From contig NZ_SNXR01000013.1 in the NCBI RefSeq assembly GCF_004362665.1, positions 248,001 through 312,000 on the forward strand: a stretch of DNA of 64,000 nucleotides, read 5' to 3'. Of the stretch, positions 1 to 8,613 are shown piece after piece. The notes under the pieces are model-generated. The model did no database searches, had not been told where the DNA came from, and saw only the letters and a list, made by a program, of their open reading frames with translations. Numbering within the stretch: position 1 is the first letter of the stretch; every line of letters starts with the position of its first letter. This stretch comes from Flavobacterium dankookense. GTDB taxonomy: Bacteria; Bacteroidota; Bacteroidia; Flavobacteriales; Flavobacteriaceae. A program made the translations under genes and the position numbers.

Positions 1-267
1 TATTTAAGTAAAATTAAGTTGAAAACGCTTAATGAAACTTAATTCCTTAATGGTTTTTATTTTTGATTTGCACTAATTAAAAAATCTTTTAATCCTAAAT
101 TCTCTTTTTTTCATGATTTTTTATTTACATGAAAAAAATAACAACTAAAAATTATTAAATCTTCAAAAAAAATCACAATTTTTTGTGAGAAATATTTTGA
201 TAATTTTTTTCTATTGTCTTATTATAAAAATATAATAAAAGTCATGTTTTTATGCATTTATCGGTTG

Positions 268-275
268 TAATTTTG
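268..275 (+). promoter_or_regulatory. -7 promoter element of ahpC
   Basis: TAATTTTG matches the Bacteroidota -7 consensus TAnnTTTG exactly, 33 bases before the ahpC ATG. I see no clear TTTG/TTG -33 box at the usual distance. The rest of bases 1-308 is very AT-rich with no gene; it holds a small hairpin at 173-188 (TCACAA, four T, TTGTGA) of unknown role. Confidence 0.6.
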
Positions 276-308
276 CGCTAGAAATTAATAACAAATAAAA
301 TAATAAAC

Positions 309-944
309 ATGTCATTAGTAGGTAAAAAATTTCCAAACATTACAGTTGATGCAATCTCTCACATGGGAGATAATTTAAGAATTAATGTGCTTGAAGAAGC
401 TACAAAAAACAATCAAAAAGTACTTTTATTTTGGTATCCAAAAGATTTCACTTTTGTTTGTCCAACTGAATTACATGCTTTCCAAACAGCTTTAACTGAT
501 TTCGAAAAAAGAAATACTATCGTTATTGGTGCTTCATGTGATACTAACGAAGTTCACTTTGCTTGGTTAAATACGCCAAAAAACAACGGTGGAATTGAAG
601 GTGTAACGTATCCACTTTTGGCTGATACTACAAGAAATTTATCAGCAGCTTTAGATATTCTTGACGCAGAATGGGTTTACGACGCAGAATTAAATGACGA
701 AATCCTTGAAGGATCAAACGTAACCTTCAGAGCGACTTATTTAATTGACGAAACGGGTAAAATTTTCCACGAAAGCGTAAACGATATGCCATTAGGAAGA
801 AACGTAAACGAGTATTTAAGATTAATCGATGCTTACACTCACGTTCAAACTAAAGGTGAAGTTTGTCCTGCAAATTGGGAAGAAGGAAAAGAAGCGATGA
901 ATGCTGATCGTTTAAGTACAGCAGCATATTTGTCTCAAAACTAA
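309..944 (+). CDS. ahpC: Peroxiredoxin (AhpC/Prx1 type, 2-Cys)
   Basis: Cytoplasmic 2-Cys peroxiredoxin that reduces hydrogen peroxide and organic hydroperoxides. The peroxidatic cysteine is Cys51 in FVCPTE and the resolving cysteine is about Cys186 in EVCPANW, so both catalytic cysteines are present. The length of 211 aa is normal for the AhpC/Prx1 group. No ahpF lies beside it; a thioredoxin gene follows 93 bp downstream and could be the electron donor (inference). The ATG start follows a TAnnTTTG promoter. Codon use and sequence look like a core, highly expressed gene. Confidence 0.95.
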   Translation: MSLVGKKFPNITVDAISHMGDNLRINVLEEATKNNQKVLLFWYPKDFTFVCPTELHAFQTALTDFEKRNTIVIGASCDTNEVHFAWLNTPKNNGGIEGVTYPLLADTTRNLSAALDILDAEWVYDAELNDEILEGSNVTFRATYLIDETGKIFHESVNDMPLGRNVNEYLRLIDAYTHVQTKGEVCPANWEEGKEAMNADRLSTAAYLSQN

Positions 945-1037
945 TATAATAACAAATTTTAATTTCAATGTCAAAAGTCAATTACAAGTTTTTAAATTGA
1001 TTTTTGACGTTGAAATTGACATTGAAATTTTAAAACT

Positions 1038-1346
1038 ATGTTAATCGAATTAAACGAAGATACATTACAAGATTTAGTAAATACCAACAATAAAGTGGTA
1101 GTTCAATATTCTGCTTCATGGTGTGGAAACTGCCGTATTATGAAACCTAAATTCAAAAAATTAGCTTCAGAGAATGAAGAAATTACCTTTGTTTTGGTTG
1201 ATGCAGAAAATGCTCCAGAGTCAAGAAAATTAGCGAATGTTTCTAATTTACCAACCTTTGCAACCTTTGTTGGAGGAAAATTATTGAACGAAACTCAAAC
1301 CAACAAAGCCGAAGTTTTGGCTGAATTGGTAGAAGAATTAGTCTAA
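1038..1346 (+). CDS. Thioredoxin family protein
   Basis: Small (102 aa) single-domain thioredoxin fold protein without a signal peptide, so cytoplasmic. The active site is WCGNC (Cys29, Cys32), with CGNC instead of the classical CGPC, and the cis-proline motif NLPTF is present. It lies between ahpC and a small conserved protein on the same strand, with no terminator until 1704, so the three are probably one operon. The likely role is reducing the neighbouring peroxiredoxin; that partner assignment is inferred from position only. Confidence 0.85.
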   Translation: MLIELNEDTLQDLVNTNNKVVVQYSASWCGNCRIMKPKFKKLASENEEITFVLVDAENAPESRKLANVSNLPTFATFVGGKLLNETQTNKAEVLAELVEELV

Positions 1347-1442
1347 TAGATTCTTAGACTAACTTATACATTTTAGATATTTATCCCTCTAAAATTGTGC
1401 AATCTAAGAAGTCTAAAATTCTAACTATCTAAAAAATCTAAA

Positions 1443-1700
1443 ATGAAATTACCCGTAATCAAACATTTGACACAATTTATTGAAGAAAATGACCAAGATT
1501 ATCTAATCGAAACCATAGAAGTTCTCGAAGCTCTAACCGAAATCCCATCACTAAAAGATGAAGAATTAGACGTAATTGGCGAGTTAATTTCCAATATGTA
1601 CGGCGCTTTAGAAGTCCACAAAATGACTAAAGAAGGCAAAGACAAAAAAGAAGCACTCAACGATTTTATGAAGCGAGTTCTTGGTTCTATCGATAAATAA
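1443..1700 (+). CDS. Small acidic conserved protein (DUF6952-like)
   Basis: An 85-residue helical, soluble protein of unknown function. I recognise it as a small Flavobacteriia protein usually found after ahpC and thioredoxin (DUF6952 as I recall it; not checked). No cysteines, signal peptide or membrane segment. It is the last gene of the ahpC operon and is followed at once by a strong terminator. The 97-bp gap before it is built of degenerate TCTAAAA-like repeats. It may work with the peroxiredoxin system, but nothing in the sequence shows how. Confidence 0.7.
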   Translation: MKLPVIKHLTQFIEENDQDYLIETIEVLEALTEIPSLKDEELDVIGELISNMYGALEVHKMTKEGKDKKEALNDFMKRVLGSIDK

Positions 1701-1703
1701 AAC

Positions 1704-1735
1704 AAAATGTCCCGAATTTCCGGGACATTTTATTT
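1704..1735 (+). terminator. Rho-independent terminator of the ahpC operon
   Basis: Perfect 11-bp stem AAAATGTCCCG / CGGGACATTTT with a 6-base loop, starting 4 bases after the stop codon and continuing into a T-rich stretch. The A-rich left arm could let it act in both directions. Confidence 0.9.
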
Positions 1736-1809
1736 AGTTTAAAAATTTAAGTCTTTGAACGAATCGTTTGGGAATTTTTGCTATCCATTTTCCTGCTTTC
1801 CGTTTCAAT

Positions 1810-1895
1810 CTGTCATTGCGAGGAACGAAGACACACGAGCGAAGCGAACTGAGCGTAAGCTAATCTCATAAACAATTTCTGGAGTCGCAATGACA
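1810..1895. repeat. Palindromic dispersed repeat (MITE/REP-like)
   Basis: An 86-bp element bounded by perfect 12-bp terminal inverted repeats CTGTCATTGCGA / TCGCAATGACAG. The inside is GC-richer than its surroundings and carries GAGGAACGAAG. It resembles a repeat that is common between genes in Bacteroidota. No ORF inside. It sits between two convergent transcription units, a tolerant place for such an insertion. Confidence 0.7.
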
Positions 1896-1949
1896 GGATT
1901 TGCACTACAATCAGGGTTAGTTGGGATATGTATTGAATTTCAAGAAACA

Positions 1950-2843
1950 TTATTTCTTCAAAAACTTTTTATAAACCAAAAACCCAACAAACCCAATCAA
2001 AAACACTGACCAAAGTTGCATCACAAAAGCAATGATTCCTTCCAAAATAAACCAACCCGTTTTCAAACTATCCCAAATTTGTAAACCAATATTTGGACGA
2101 TATTCATTCACACTTTTTTCATTTGCAATAACTTCCTGTTTCGTCGTTTCTCTTTGATATAAATACATGGTTACAGTGCTAAAATTCACTTGATCTTCCA
2201 AACTCAAATTGTTCAAGATTGTAGCATCGCTTTCAGTAGCTTTGTCCAATGCTTTATCTTCGGCAGTAGTAATATCATTCAGTTTTTTGCCTTTGGTATC
2301 AATCCCTTTTTCCAATCGAGACTGACTGTTTTTAATGCGTTTTTGCGCCAGTTTATTCGATAAAAGTTGCAACGAAACATCATCAGCTTTAATCAATCGA
2401 CTGTCCAAAAAATTAATTTCCTTAACCATCGATTTCAAAACTGTGTCCAATTGTGTATTCGGAACTCGAAACGTAATTGTGTTATCAACCGTATATTGTA
2501 TCGTTTCCAAAATACTATCCTGACTGATTTTTGTTTCCGATTTTTGATTGATGTTGCTTTTTAAATCGGTAAATGTTACAAATCCACCATGTTTTGCAAT
2601 ACTGTTCTCAATTGCATAAGTCGATTTGGCAACATCTTTTACTTTGAATTTAATATCTGCCGTTCGAACAAATTTTCGATTGGAATTTTTGGGTTCCACA
2701 GCAGCATTTGACGAAATTACAGAAGTTGAATCAGCAGATACCACACTGGCATTTGCTTCATCAGCGACATAATCAGCTTGTTTACATGCACAGGCAAATC
2801 CAAGTAGGAGTAATGCCAAACCTAATTTTGAAAGGTGTTTCAT
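1950..2843 (-). CDS. DUF4349 domain lipoprotein with C-terminal membrane anchor
   Basis: Envelope protein of 297 aa. The N-terminus is a lipoprotein signal (LLLLGFACAC). The central part begins RKFVRTADIKFKVKDV and continues through helical, Lys/Gln-rich segments, as in DUF4349 proteins, whose function is unknown. One C-terminal transmembrane helix (about residues 270-293) ends in a short basic tail. A protein with both a lipid anchor and a C-terminal helix would be held at the inner membrane facing the periplasm (inference). It is monocistronic and convergent with the ahpC operon. Confidence 0.75.
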   Translation of the reverse strand: MKHLSKLGLALLLLGFACACKQADYVADEANASVVSADSTSVISSNAAVEPKNSNRKFVRTADIKFKVKDVAKSTYAIENSIAKHGGFVTFTDLKSNINQKSETKISQDSILETIQYTVDNTITFRVPNTQLDTVLKSMVKEINFLDSRLIKADDVSLQLLSNKLAQKRIKNSQSRLEKGIDTKGKKLNDITTAEDKALDKATESDATILNNLSLEDQVNFSTVTMYLYQRETTKQEVIANEKSVNEYRPNIGLQIWDSLKTGWFILEGIIAFVMQLWSVFLIGFVGFLVYKKFLKK

Positions 2844-2994
2844 TTTTGATTTTTTTTAAATTGTTAATAATAGAGAACATTTTCTGAGCTTGGTTTTTAT
2901 CAATAAGCAAAGTGTAGTTTTCTATCAAAAGCAAAAATGAATTACAGGTTTAACATTAATTTTAAAATACTAAAAAGCGTGCCAAACTTAAGAA

Positions 2995-3026
2995 TTGCTT
3001 AAAATTATTTTTTTGTCGTAATTTTG
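2995..3026 (+). promoter_or_regulatory. Promoter of pabB
   Basis: TTG at 2995-2997, a 21-base spacer, then TAATTTTG at 3019-3026, an exact TAnnTTTG -7 box. The TTG that would open the longest pabB reading frame (3024-3026) is the end of this -7 box, so it cannot be translated from this promoter. Confidence 0.65.
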
Positions 3027-3044
3027 AACTCAAATCCAATCATC

Positions 3045-4331
3045 TTGAGAACGCATTTTTCCAAAGAAATCTCCAATCCCGAAGCCTTCAAAAACCAGTT
3101 ACTAACTTGGTCACAACAGTTTAGAGAAGTTGTTTTTTTTGATTCAAACAATTACCATCAAAAATATTCCAGCTATGATTGTGTCCTTGCTGTCGATGCT
3201 TTTACGTCTTTAAAAACTGATTTTCATAATGCTTTTGAAGAAATAAAACAGTATCAGCAGCAAACCAAAGATTGGTTGTTCGGCTATTTTTCATACGATT
3301 TAAAAAACGATACAGAAAAGTTAACTTCCAATAATTTTGACGGATTGCATTTCCCTGATTTGTTTTTCTTTCAACCTAAAAAACTTTTTTTATTGAAAGG
3401 AAATCAACTCGAAGTTCATTATTTATTACTGTGTGACGACGAATTTGAATTGGATTTTCAGGAAATTTTAAATAGTAAACATCAACCGGTAACTGGCAAC
3501 CGACAACCAAAAATAAACCAACGAATTTCCAAAGAAGATTACCTTTCCAAAGTCAATAAAATGTTAGAACACATTCAGCGTGGCGATATTTATGAAGCCA
3601 ATTTTTGCATGGAATTTTTTGCCGAAAAGGCAATTATTAATCCAGTAGAAATTTATCAAAAACTGAATACCATTTCAAAACCGCCGTTTGCTACTTTTTT
3701 CAAAAACAACAAGCACTATTTGCTCTCTGCATCGCCAGAACGTTATTTGAGAAAAGAAGGAAACAAAGTCATTTCGCAACCCATAAAAGGAACAGCCAAG
3801 CGATTTTCGGAAGAAGATTTAGACCAAAAATCAAAAACTGATTTAGCCGAAAACCCAAAAGAACGTTCTGAAAATATTATGATTGTAGATTTAGTGCGCA
3901 ATGATTTGTCCAAAACGGCTACCAAAGGTTCGGTAGAAGTAGAAGAACTTTGTTGTATTTATTCTTTTGAACAAGTCCATCAAATGATTTCTACGATAAC
4001 ATCAACCGTTGCTGAAAATCGTTCTCCAGTGGAAATTATAAAATCTACTTTTCCAATGGGAAGTATGACTGGCGCACCAAAAATTTCGGCGATGAATATT
4101 ATCGAAAATCTCGAAGAAACCAAACGCGGATTGTACAGCGGTGCAGTGGGTTATTTTTCTCCTGAAAATGATTTTGATTTTAACGTAGTCATTCGCAGTA
4201 TTTTGTATAATGCTGAAAATGAATATTTATCTTTTTCCGTTGGAAGTGCTGTTACATCAAAAGCGATTCCCGAACAAGAATATGAAGAATGCTTGTTGAA
4301 AGCCAAGGCGATGTTTTCCGTTTTACAATAA
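3045..4331 (+). CDS. pabB: Anthranilate synthase component I family / aminodeoxychorismate synthase component I
   Basis: Converts chorismate (with an amidotransferase partner) towards 4-amino-4-deoxychorismate for folate, or anthranilate; a stand-alone copy outside a trp operon favours PabB. The C-terminal chorismate-binding domain (from about residue 165) shows [45 protein letters not shown] and [11 protein letters not shown], all family hallmarks. I chose the TTG at 3045 (protein begins MRTHFSKE, 428 aa) because the upstream TTG at 3024 lies inside the -7 promoter box and because family members, as I recall them, start MRT. The bases coding [12 protein letters not shown] near 3480-3515 look like an inserted repeat. 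Confidence 0.85.
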   Translation: MRTHFSKEISNPEAFKNQLLTWSQQFREVVFFDSNNYHQKYSSYDCVLAVDAFTSLKTDFHNAFEEIKQYQQQTKDWLFGYFSYDLKNDTEKLTSNNFDGLHFPDLFFFQPKKLFLLKGNQLEVHYLLLCDDEFELDFQEILNSKHQPVTGNRQPKINQRISKEDYLSKVNKMLEHIQRGDIYEANFCMEFFAEKAIINPVEIYQKLNTISKPPFATFFKNNKHYLLSASPERYLRKEGNKVISQPIKGTAKRFSEEDLDQKSKTDLAENPKERSENIMIVDLVRNDLSKTATKGSVEVEELCCIYSFEQVHQMISTITSTVAENRSPVEIIKSTFPMGSMTGAPKISAMNIIENLEETKRGLYSGAVGYFSPENDFDFNVVIRSILYNAENEYLSFSVGSAVTSKAIPEQEYEECLLKAKAMFSVLQ

Positions 4332-4407
4332 TAAAAGATAGCTTTAAATAGTTTCAAAATAATACTATGAAATTTTTATATTTACATTATTCATAAATTA
4401 ACAAAAA

Positions 4408-5148
4408 ATGAGAAAATATTCAATCATTTTGCTACTTATCATTTCAAACACCTTATTTTCACAAGATAATCTAGTAAATCTTTCTAAAATAAATTTTTGT
4501 CCATTATCATTAGAGGATTTAAAAAAAATGGATACTGAAATAAAACTAGTAGCAATTGAACAAAAGGATTTTTGCGTTGATAGTTATACTGAAGATGGTA
4601 GTCCAGAAATTAAATTTGGATATAAAAGTAAATTATTCCCTGGAGTACTATTTTATGAGCCTAAAAATGCTCAAAATTTAATTGAGAAAATACATTTGAC
4701 TAAAGAATTTAAAGGTTATCTCCCAGATGGTAAATTTATGGAAATAAGAGCTTTAACTGTTGCAAATGCTTTAAAAATGTATGATTCCAAATTCATATTT
4801 ACACCAAGTAAATGCATGAATTATTTTGAGATGATGAAAGATGATGGTCAGGATATTATTTTGAAAGTTTACAAGACAAATACGCCATTAAATAAAGATT
4901 ATCATAGTAATGAGGAACAACTAGCTACGCAAGCAATTGACATACTTTTTGAGTGTTATTTTGATTCAATAGAAGAAAAAAATAAACCACTTTATATTGT
5001 TGATGGAAAAGAAATTAAAGAAAAAGAATTTTTGACAATAAATCCGGATAATATTAAGTCTTTGAACATTTTAAAAGAAAAAAATGCAGAGCTTAAATAT
5101 GGTAAAAAAGGGAAAAATGGAGTGGTAGAAGTGATACTAATCAAATAA
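4408..5148 (+). CDS. Secreted protein with TonB-plug-like C-terminal module
   Basis: A 246-aa protein with a signal peptide ending near FSQ (residues 1-19). The middle is unrecognised and holds four cysteines. The last 55 residues (PLYIVDGKEI, INPDNIKSLNILK, YGKKGKNGVVEV) match the pattern of the small plug-like domain of TonB-dependent receptors, which also occurs as a tail on other envelope proteins such as Bacteroidota BlaR1-type proteins. Without a barrel it cannot be a receptor. It lies 13 bp before tilS and may be co-transcribed with it. Function unknown. Confidence 0.65.
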   Translation: MRKYSIILLLIISNTLFSQDNLVNLSKINFCPLSLEDLKKMDTEIKLVAIEQKDFCVDSYTEDGSPEIKFGYKSKLFPGVLFYEPKNAQNLIEKIHLTKEFKGYLPDGKFMEIRALTVANALKMYDSKFIFTPSKCMNYFEMMKDDGQDIILKVYKTNTPLNKDYHSNEEQLATQAIDILFECYFDSIEEKNKPLYIVDGKEIKEKEFLTINPDNIKSLNILKEKNAELKYGKKGKNGVVEVILIK

Positions 5149-5161
5149 CAATATTTGAATT

Positions 5162-6496
5162 ATGCTTAAAAAACTCCAAAATCATATCAATACAAACTTA
5201 TCTTTTTTAAAAGAAAAGAAACTCTTGCTTGCCGTTAGCGGTGGAATTGATAGTATGGTTTTAGTGCATCTTTGTCATCATTTGCAATTGGATTTTGCAG
5301 TAGCACATTGTAATTTTCAATTGCGCGGAAATGAAAGCGATGATGATGAAAACTTCGTGAAATCACAAATAGAAAACCTGTCACCTCGAGCGCAGTCGAG
5401 AGGCAAAATTCCACTTTTCACCCAAAAATTCGAAACAGCAACCTTTGCCAAAGAGCAAAAATTATCCATTCAAGTTGTAGCGAGAAAACTGCGCTATGAC
5501 TGGTTCTATTCACTTTTAGCCAATCATAATTTTGATTTTATCCTAACAGCACATCATCTGGATGACAGTATAGAAACTTTTTTAATCAATTTTACAAGAG
5601 GTTCAGGATTGGATGGTTTAACTGGAATTCCGGAGCAAAACGATAAAAATGTTCGACCATTATTGATTTTTTCTAGAAATGAAATTGAAACTTTTGCTCA
5701 AGAAAACAATATCACTTGGCGCGAAGACAGTAGCAATGCTTCCGATAAGTATTTGCGAAATAAATTGCGACATGATGTAATTCCGATATTGAAAGAACTA
5801 AATCCCAGCCTACTTTCATCATTTGAAAACACAATAAAAAATTTAAAACAATCGCAGTCATTAGTGGACGATGCTGCAAAAATAGTTTATGAAAAAGTGG
5901 CTTCAGAAGAAGAACATCATACTGTTTTTGATTTGACAAAGCTGTTAAAATATCCTAATCATCAAGCGTATTTATTTCGTTGGTTAGCCAGTTTTGGATT
6001 TGCTGATTGGAATTCGATTTCCGATATACTAATAGCACAATCTGGAAAACAAGTACTTTCCAACACACATATTCTCCTCAAAAACAGAAATACTTTGTTA
6101 TTGTTTCCACGACAACAAACAGCAGATGAAGCCATTTTTTGGATTGAAAAAGACCAAGTGGAAGTTAAAGTTCCCTTAAATTTGACCTTTTGTAACCTAA
6201 GTGACATTTCGGTTCAATCAACTAATGTTATCTTTGTCGATGAAGAAAAGCTTCAGTTTCCGCTAACGCTTCGCAAATGGAATGAAGGCGATATTTTTTA
6301 TCCATTTGGAATGAAAGGTAAAAAGAAATTGAGTAAGTTTTTCAAGGACGAGAAGTACTCGTTGTTGGATAAATCCAATGCATGGTTGCTCTGTTCTAAT
6401 GACCAAATTGTTTGGGTTATTGGAAAACGCCAAGACGAACGATTTAAAACAACAGCAACAACAAAAAATATTTTACAAATTAACTACATCGAATAA
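5162..6496 (+). CDS. tilS: tRNA(Ile)-lysidine synthase TilS
   Basis: Essential cytoplasmic enzyme that converts C34 of tRNA-Ile(CAU) to lysidine using ATP and lysine, so the tRNA reads AUA. The N-type ATP pyrophosphatase PP-loop SGGIDS is at residues 26-31, followed by HCNFQLRGNESD and TAHHLDDSIETFLINFTRGSGLDGLTG. The C-terminal TilS domain follows (FYPFGMKGKKKLSKFFKDEK). Length 444 aa is normal. At 5377-5404 the coding sequence contains a small palindromic repeat translated in frame as SPRAQSRG within a variable loop. It ends 3 bp before dsbD, so the two are probably co-transcribed. Confidence 0.95.
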   Translation: MLKKLQNHINTNLSFLKEKKLLLAVSGGIDSMVLVHLCHHLQLDFAVAHCNFQLRGNESDDDENFVKSQIENLSPRAQSRGKIPLFTQKFETATFAKEQKLSIQVVARKLRYDWFYSLLANHNFDFILTAHHLDDSIETFLINFTRGSGLDGLTGIPEQNDKNVRPLLIFSRNEIETFAQENNITWREDSSNASDKYLRNKLRHDVIPILKELNPSLLSSFENTIKNLKQSQSLVDDAAKIVYEKVASEEEHHTVFDLTKLLKYPNHQAYLFRWLASFGFADWNSISDILIAQSGKQVLSNTHILLKNRNTLLLFPRQQTADEAIFWIEKDQVEVKVPLNLTFCNLSDISVQSTNVIFVDEEKLQFPLTLRKWNEGDIFYPFGMKGKKKLSKFFKDEKYSLLDKSNAWLLCSNDQIVWVIGKRQDERFKTTATTKNILQINYIE

Positions 6497-6499
6497 GTA

Positions 6500-8500
6500 A
6501 TGAAGAAACTACTCTTTTCACTCTTCACATTTTTGGCTTTCGCCAATGGGTTTTCTCAAATAATCAATCCAGTTAAATGGTCTTCTAAAATTGAAAAACT
6601 TTCTGATACAGAGTTTAATCTGGTTATGGAAGGAAAAATTGAAGACGAATGGCATGTGTATTCTCAATTTACTCCTGAAAATGGACCATTGCCAGCCGAA
6701 TTCAAGTTTAAAGATGGTAAAGGCAATTATGAACTGATTGGAAAAGTAAAGGAAAGTCCATATAAGAAACAATATAACGATGTTTTTGAAGTAGACGAAT
6801 ACTATTTTGAAAAGAAAGTAACGTTTACTCAAAAAGTAAAAATTACCAACCCAAAATTGACTTCAATCAAAGCTTCTATTGATTATCAGGTCTGTAAAGA
6901 AGTCTGTATCAATCAGGATTATACATTTACATTTGCTTTGCCAAAAATAGAAGTAGCAACGACAGATGCACCAGTTGTAACTACTGATACTGCTAAAGTT
7001 GATACAATACAAACAGCAAAAGAAGAACAAATAAAAGTGGTTGAAACAACGAAATCATCTGAATCTAAGCAAGAAGAAGAAAAAGGATTGTGGACGATTT
7101 TCTTTTTAGCATTTCTAGGAGGTTTTGCGGCTTTGTTAACACCTTGTGTTTTCCCAATGATACCAATGACGGTAAGTTTTTTTACTAAACAAAGTAAAAA
7201 TCCAGTACAAGGAAAACGTAACGCAATATTATATGGAATATCTATTATTGCTATTTATGTTGTTCTAGGATTAGTCATCACAGGGATTTTTGGTGCTGAT
7301 GCTTTAAATGCTTTATCAACCAATCCTTGGTTTAATATACTTTTCTTCGTTTTGTTAGTCGTATTTGCAGTATCTTTTTTAGGAGCATTTGAAATTATGT
7401 TGCCAAACTCTTGGGCAAATAAAGTAGATAGACAAGCTGATAGAGGTGGAATCATTGGAATATTATTTATGGCATTGGCATTAGCAATTGTTTCCTTTTC
7501 ATGTACTGGACCAATTGTTGGAACGCTTTTAGTAGAATCTGCATCCAAAGGTGGAATTGCACCAATTGTTGGAATGCTTGGTTTTTCATCTGCATTAGCA
7601 TTACCATTTATGTTGTTTGCTATGTTTCCGAGTTGGTTAAATTCATTACCAAAATCCGGTGGTTGGTTGAATACAGTTAAGGTTTCCCTTGGATTTTTAG
7701 AATTGGCTCTAGCCTTCAAATTTTTATCCAATGCGGATTTGGTTTTGCAATTACATTTATTAGAAAGAGAAGTCTTTTTAGCGATTTGGATTGCCATTTT
7801 CGGAGCTTGGGCTTTATATTTATTTGGCAAAATTACGACACCACATGATAGTCCATTAACCCATATTTCCGTTGGAAGATTATCATTAGCCTTATTGGTT
7901 TTGGCTTTCACCGTTTATATGTTGCCAGGATTGTTTGGTGCACCACTAAAACTAATTTCTGCTTTTCCACCGCCACAAACGTATAGCGAAAGTCCAACAG
8001 GTTTTTTTGGCAATAATTCTTCTTCTACTTCAAATGAAAAAACTTTGCCCGATGGTGCAAAGGCAGGCGAACACGGAATTATTACTTTCACTGATTATGA
8101 CAAAGGATTGGCTTATGCCAAAGAAGTTAATAAACCAATACTACTAGACTTTACGGGATTTGCATGTGTCAATTGTCGTAAAATGGAAATCAACGTTTGG
8201 TCGGATAAAGAAGTGCTAAGTGTTTTGAAAAATGATTTGGTTTTAATTTCTTTATATGTTGATGATAAACGTGAATTGCCTAAAGAAGAAAAGCACGTTT
8301 CAAAAGTAACAGGAAACGATATTGAGACAATAGGCGATAAGTGGACGGAATTTATGATTACACGTTATAAAACCAATACACAACCGTTCTATGTTTTAAC
8401 CGATGTAAAAGAGCAAAAGCTAAACGAACCAGTTAGTTATACTCCAGATAGTAAAGAATACTTAGCTTGGCTAAAAGACGGAATTTCTAAATTCAACTAA
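6500..8500 (+). CDS. dsbD: Thiol:disulfide interchange protein DsbD
   Basis: Moves reducing power from cytoplasmic thioredoxin across the inner membrane to periplasmic partners. Signal peptide at residues 1-19; periplasmic alpha-type domain to about residue 150 with the pair C-KEV-C; linker rich in T/E/K; CcdA/DsbD membrane core of about eight helices (residues 195-480) carrying [10 protein letters not shown] and [10 protein letters not shown], the two transmembrane cysteines; then a C-terminal thioredoxin-like domain with CVNC (about residues 550-666). All three redox pairs are present. Length 666 aa is typical for Bacteroidota DsbD. Confidence 0.93.
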   Translation: MKKLLFSLFTFLAFANGFSQIINPVKWSSKIEKLSDTEFNLVMEGKIEDEWHVYSQFTPENGPLPAEFKFKDGKGNYELIGKVKESPYKKQYNDVFEVDEYYFEKKVTFTQKVKITNPKLTSIKASIDYQVCKEVCINQDYTFTFALPKIEVATTDAPVVTTDTAKVDTIQTAKEEQIKVVETTKSSESKQEEEKGLWTIFFLAFLGGFAALLTPCVFPMIPMTVSFFTKQSKNPVQGKRNAILYGISIIAIYVVLGLVITGIFGADALNALSTNPWFNILFFVLLVVFAVSFLGAFEIMLPNSWANKVDRQADRGGIIGILFMALALAIVSFSCTGPIVGTLLVESASKGGIAPIVGMLGFSSALALPFMLFAMFPSWLNSLPKSGGWLNTVKVSLGFLELALAFKFLSNADLVLQLHLLEREVFLAIWIAIFGAWALYLFGKITTPHDSPLTHISVGRLSLALLVLAFTVYMLPGLFGAPLKLISAFPPPQTYSESPTGFFGNNSSSTSNEKTLPDGAKAGEHGIITFTDYDKGLAYAKEVNKPILLDFTGFACVNCRKMEINVWSDKEVLSVLKNDLVLISLYVDDKRELPKEEKHVSKVTGNDIETIGDKWTEFMITRYKTNTQPFYVLTDVKEQKLNEPVSYTPDSKEYLAWLKDGISKFN

Positions 8501-8535
8501 TCGAATTCTAATTCAGAATAGTCAAATACTCATTT

Positions 8536-8580
8536 AAAAGGTTGCTTTTGGTAAAACAAACGCAACCTTTTCTGTTTTTT
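8536..8580 (+). terminator. Terminator after dsbD
   Basis: Perfect 10-bp stem AAAAGGTTGC / GCAACCTTTT with a 16-base loop, followed by TCTGTTTTTT. It begins 36 bases after the dsbD stop codon. Confidence 0.85.
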
Positions 8581-8613
8581 CCTATCTTTAAAATAAATAA
8601 AACCTAACCAGTT

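Noticed and set aside
7255-7911. 218-aa minus-strand ORF inside dsbD
   Set aside because: It lies antisense to the well-supported DsbD membrane domain and has the biased composition of an antisense shadow.
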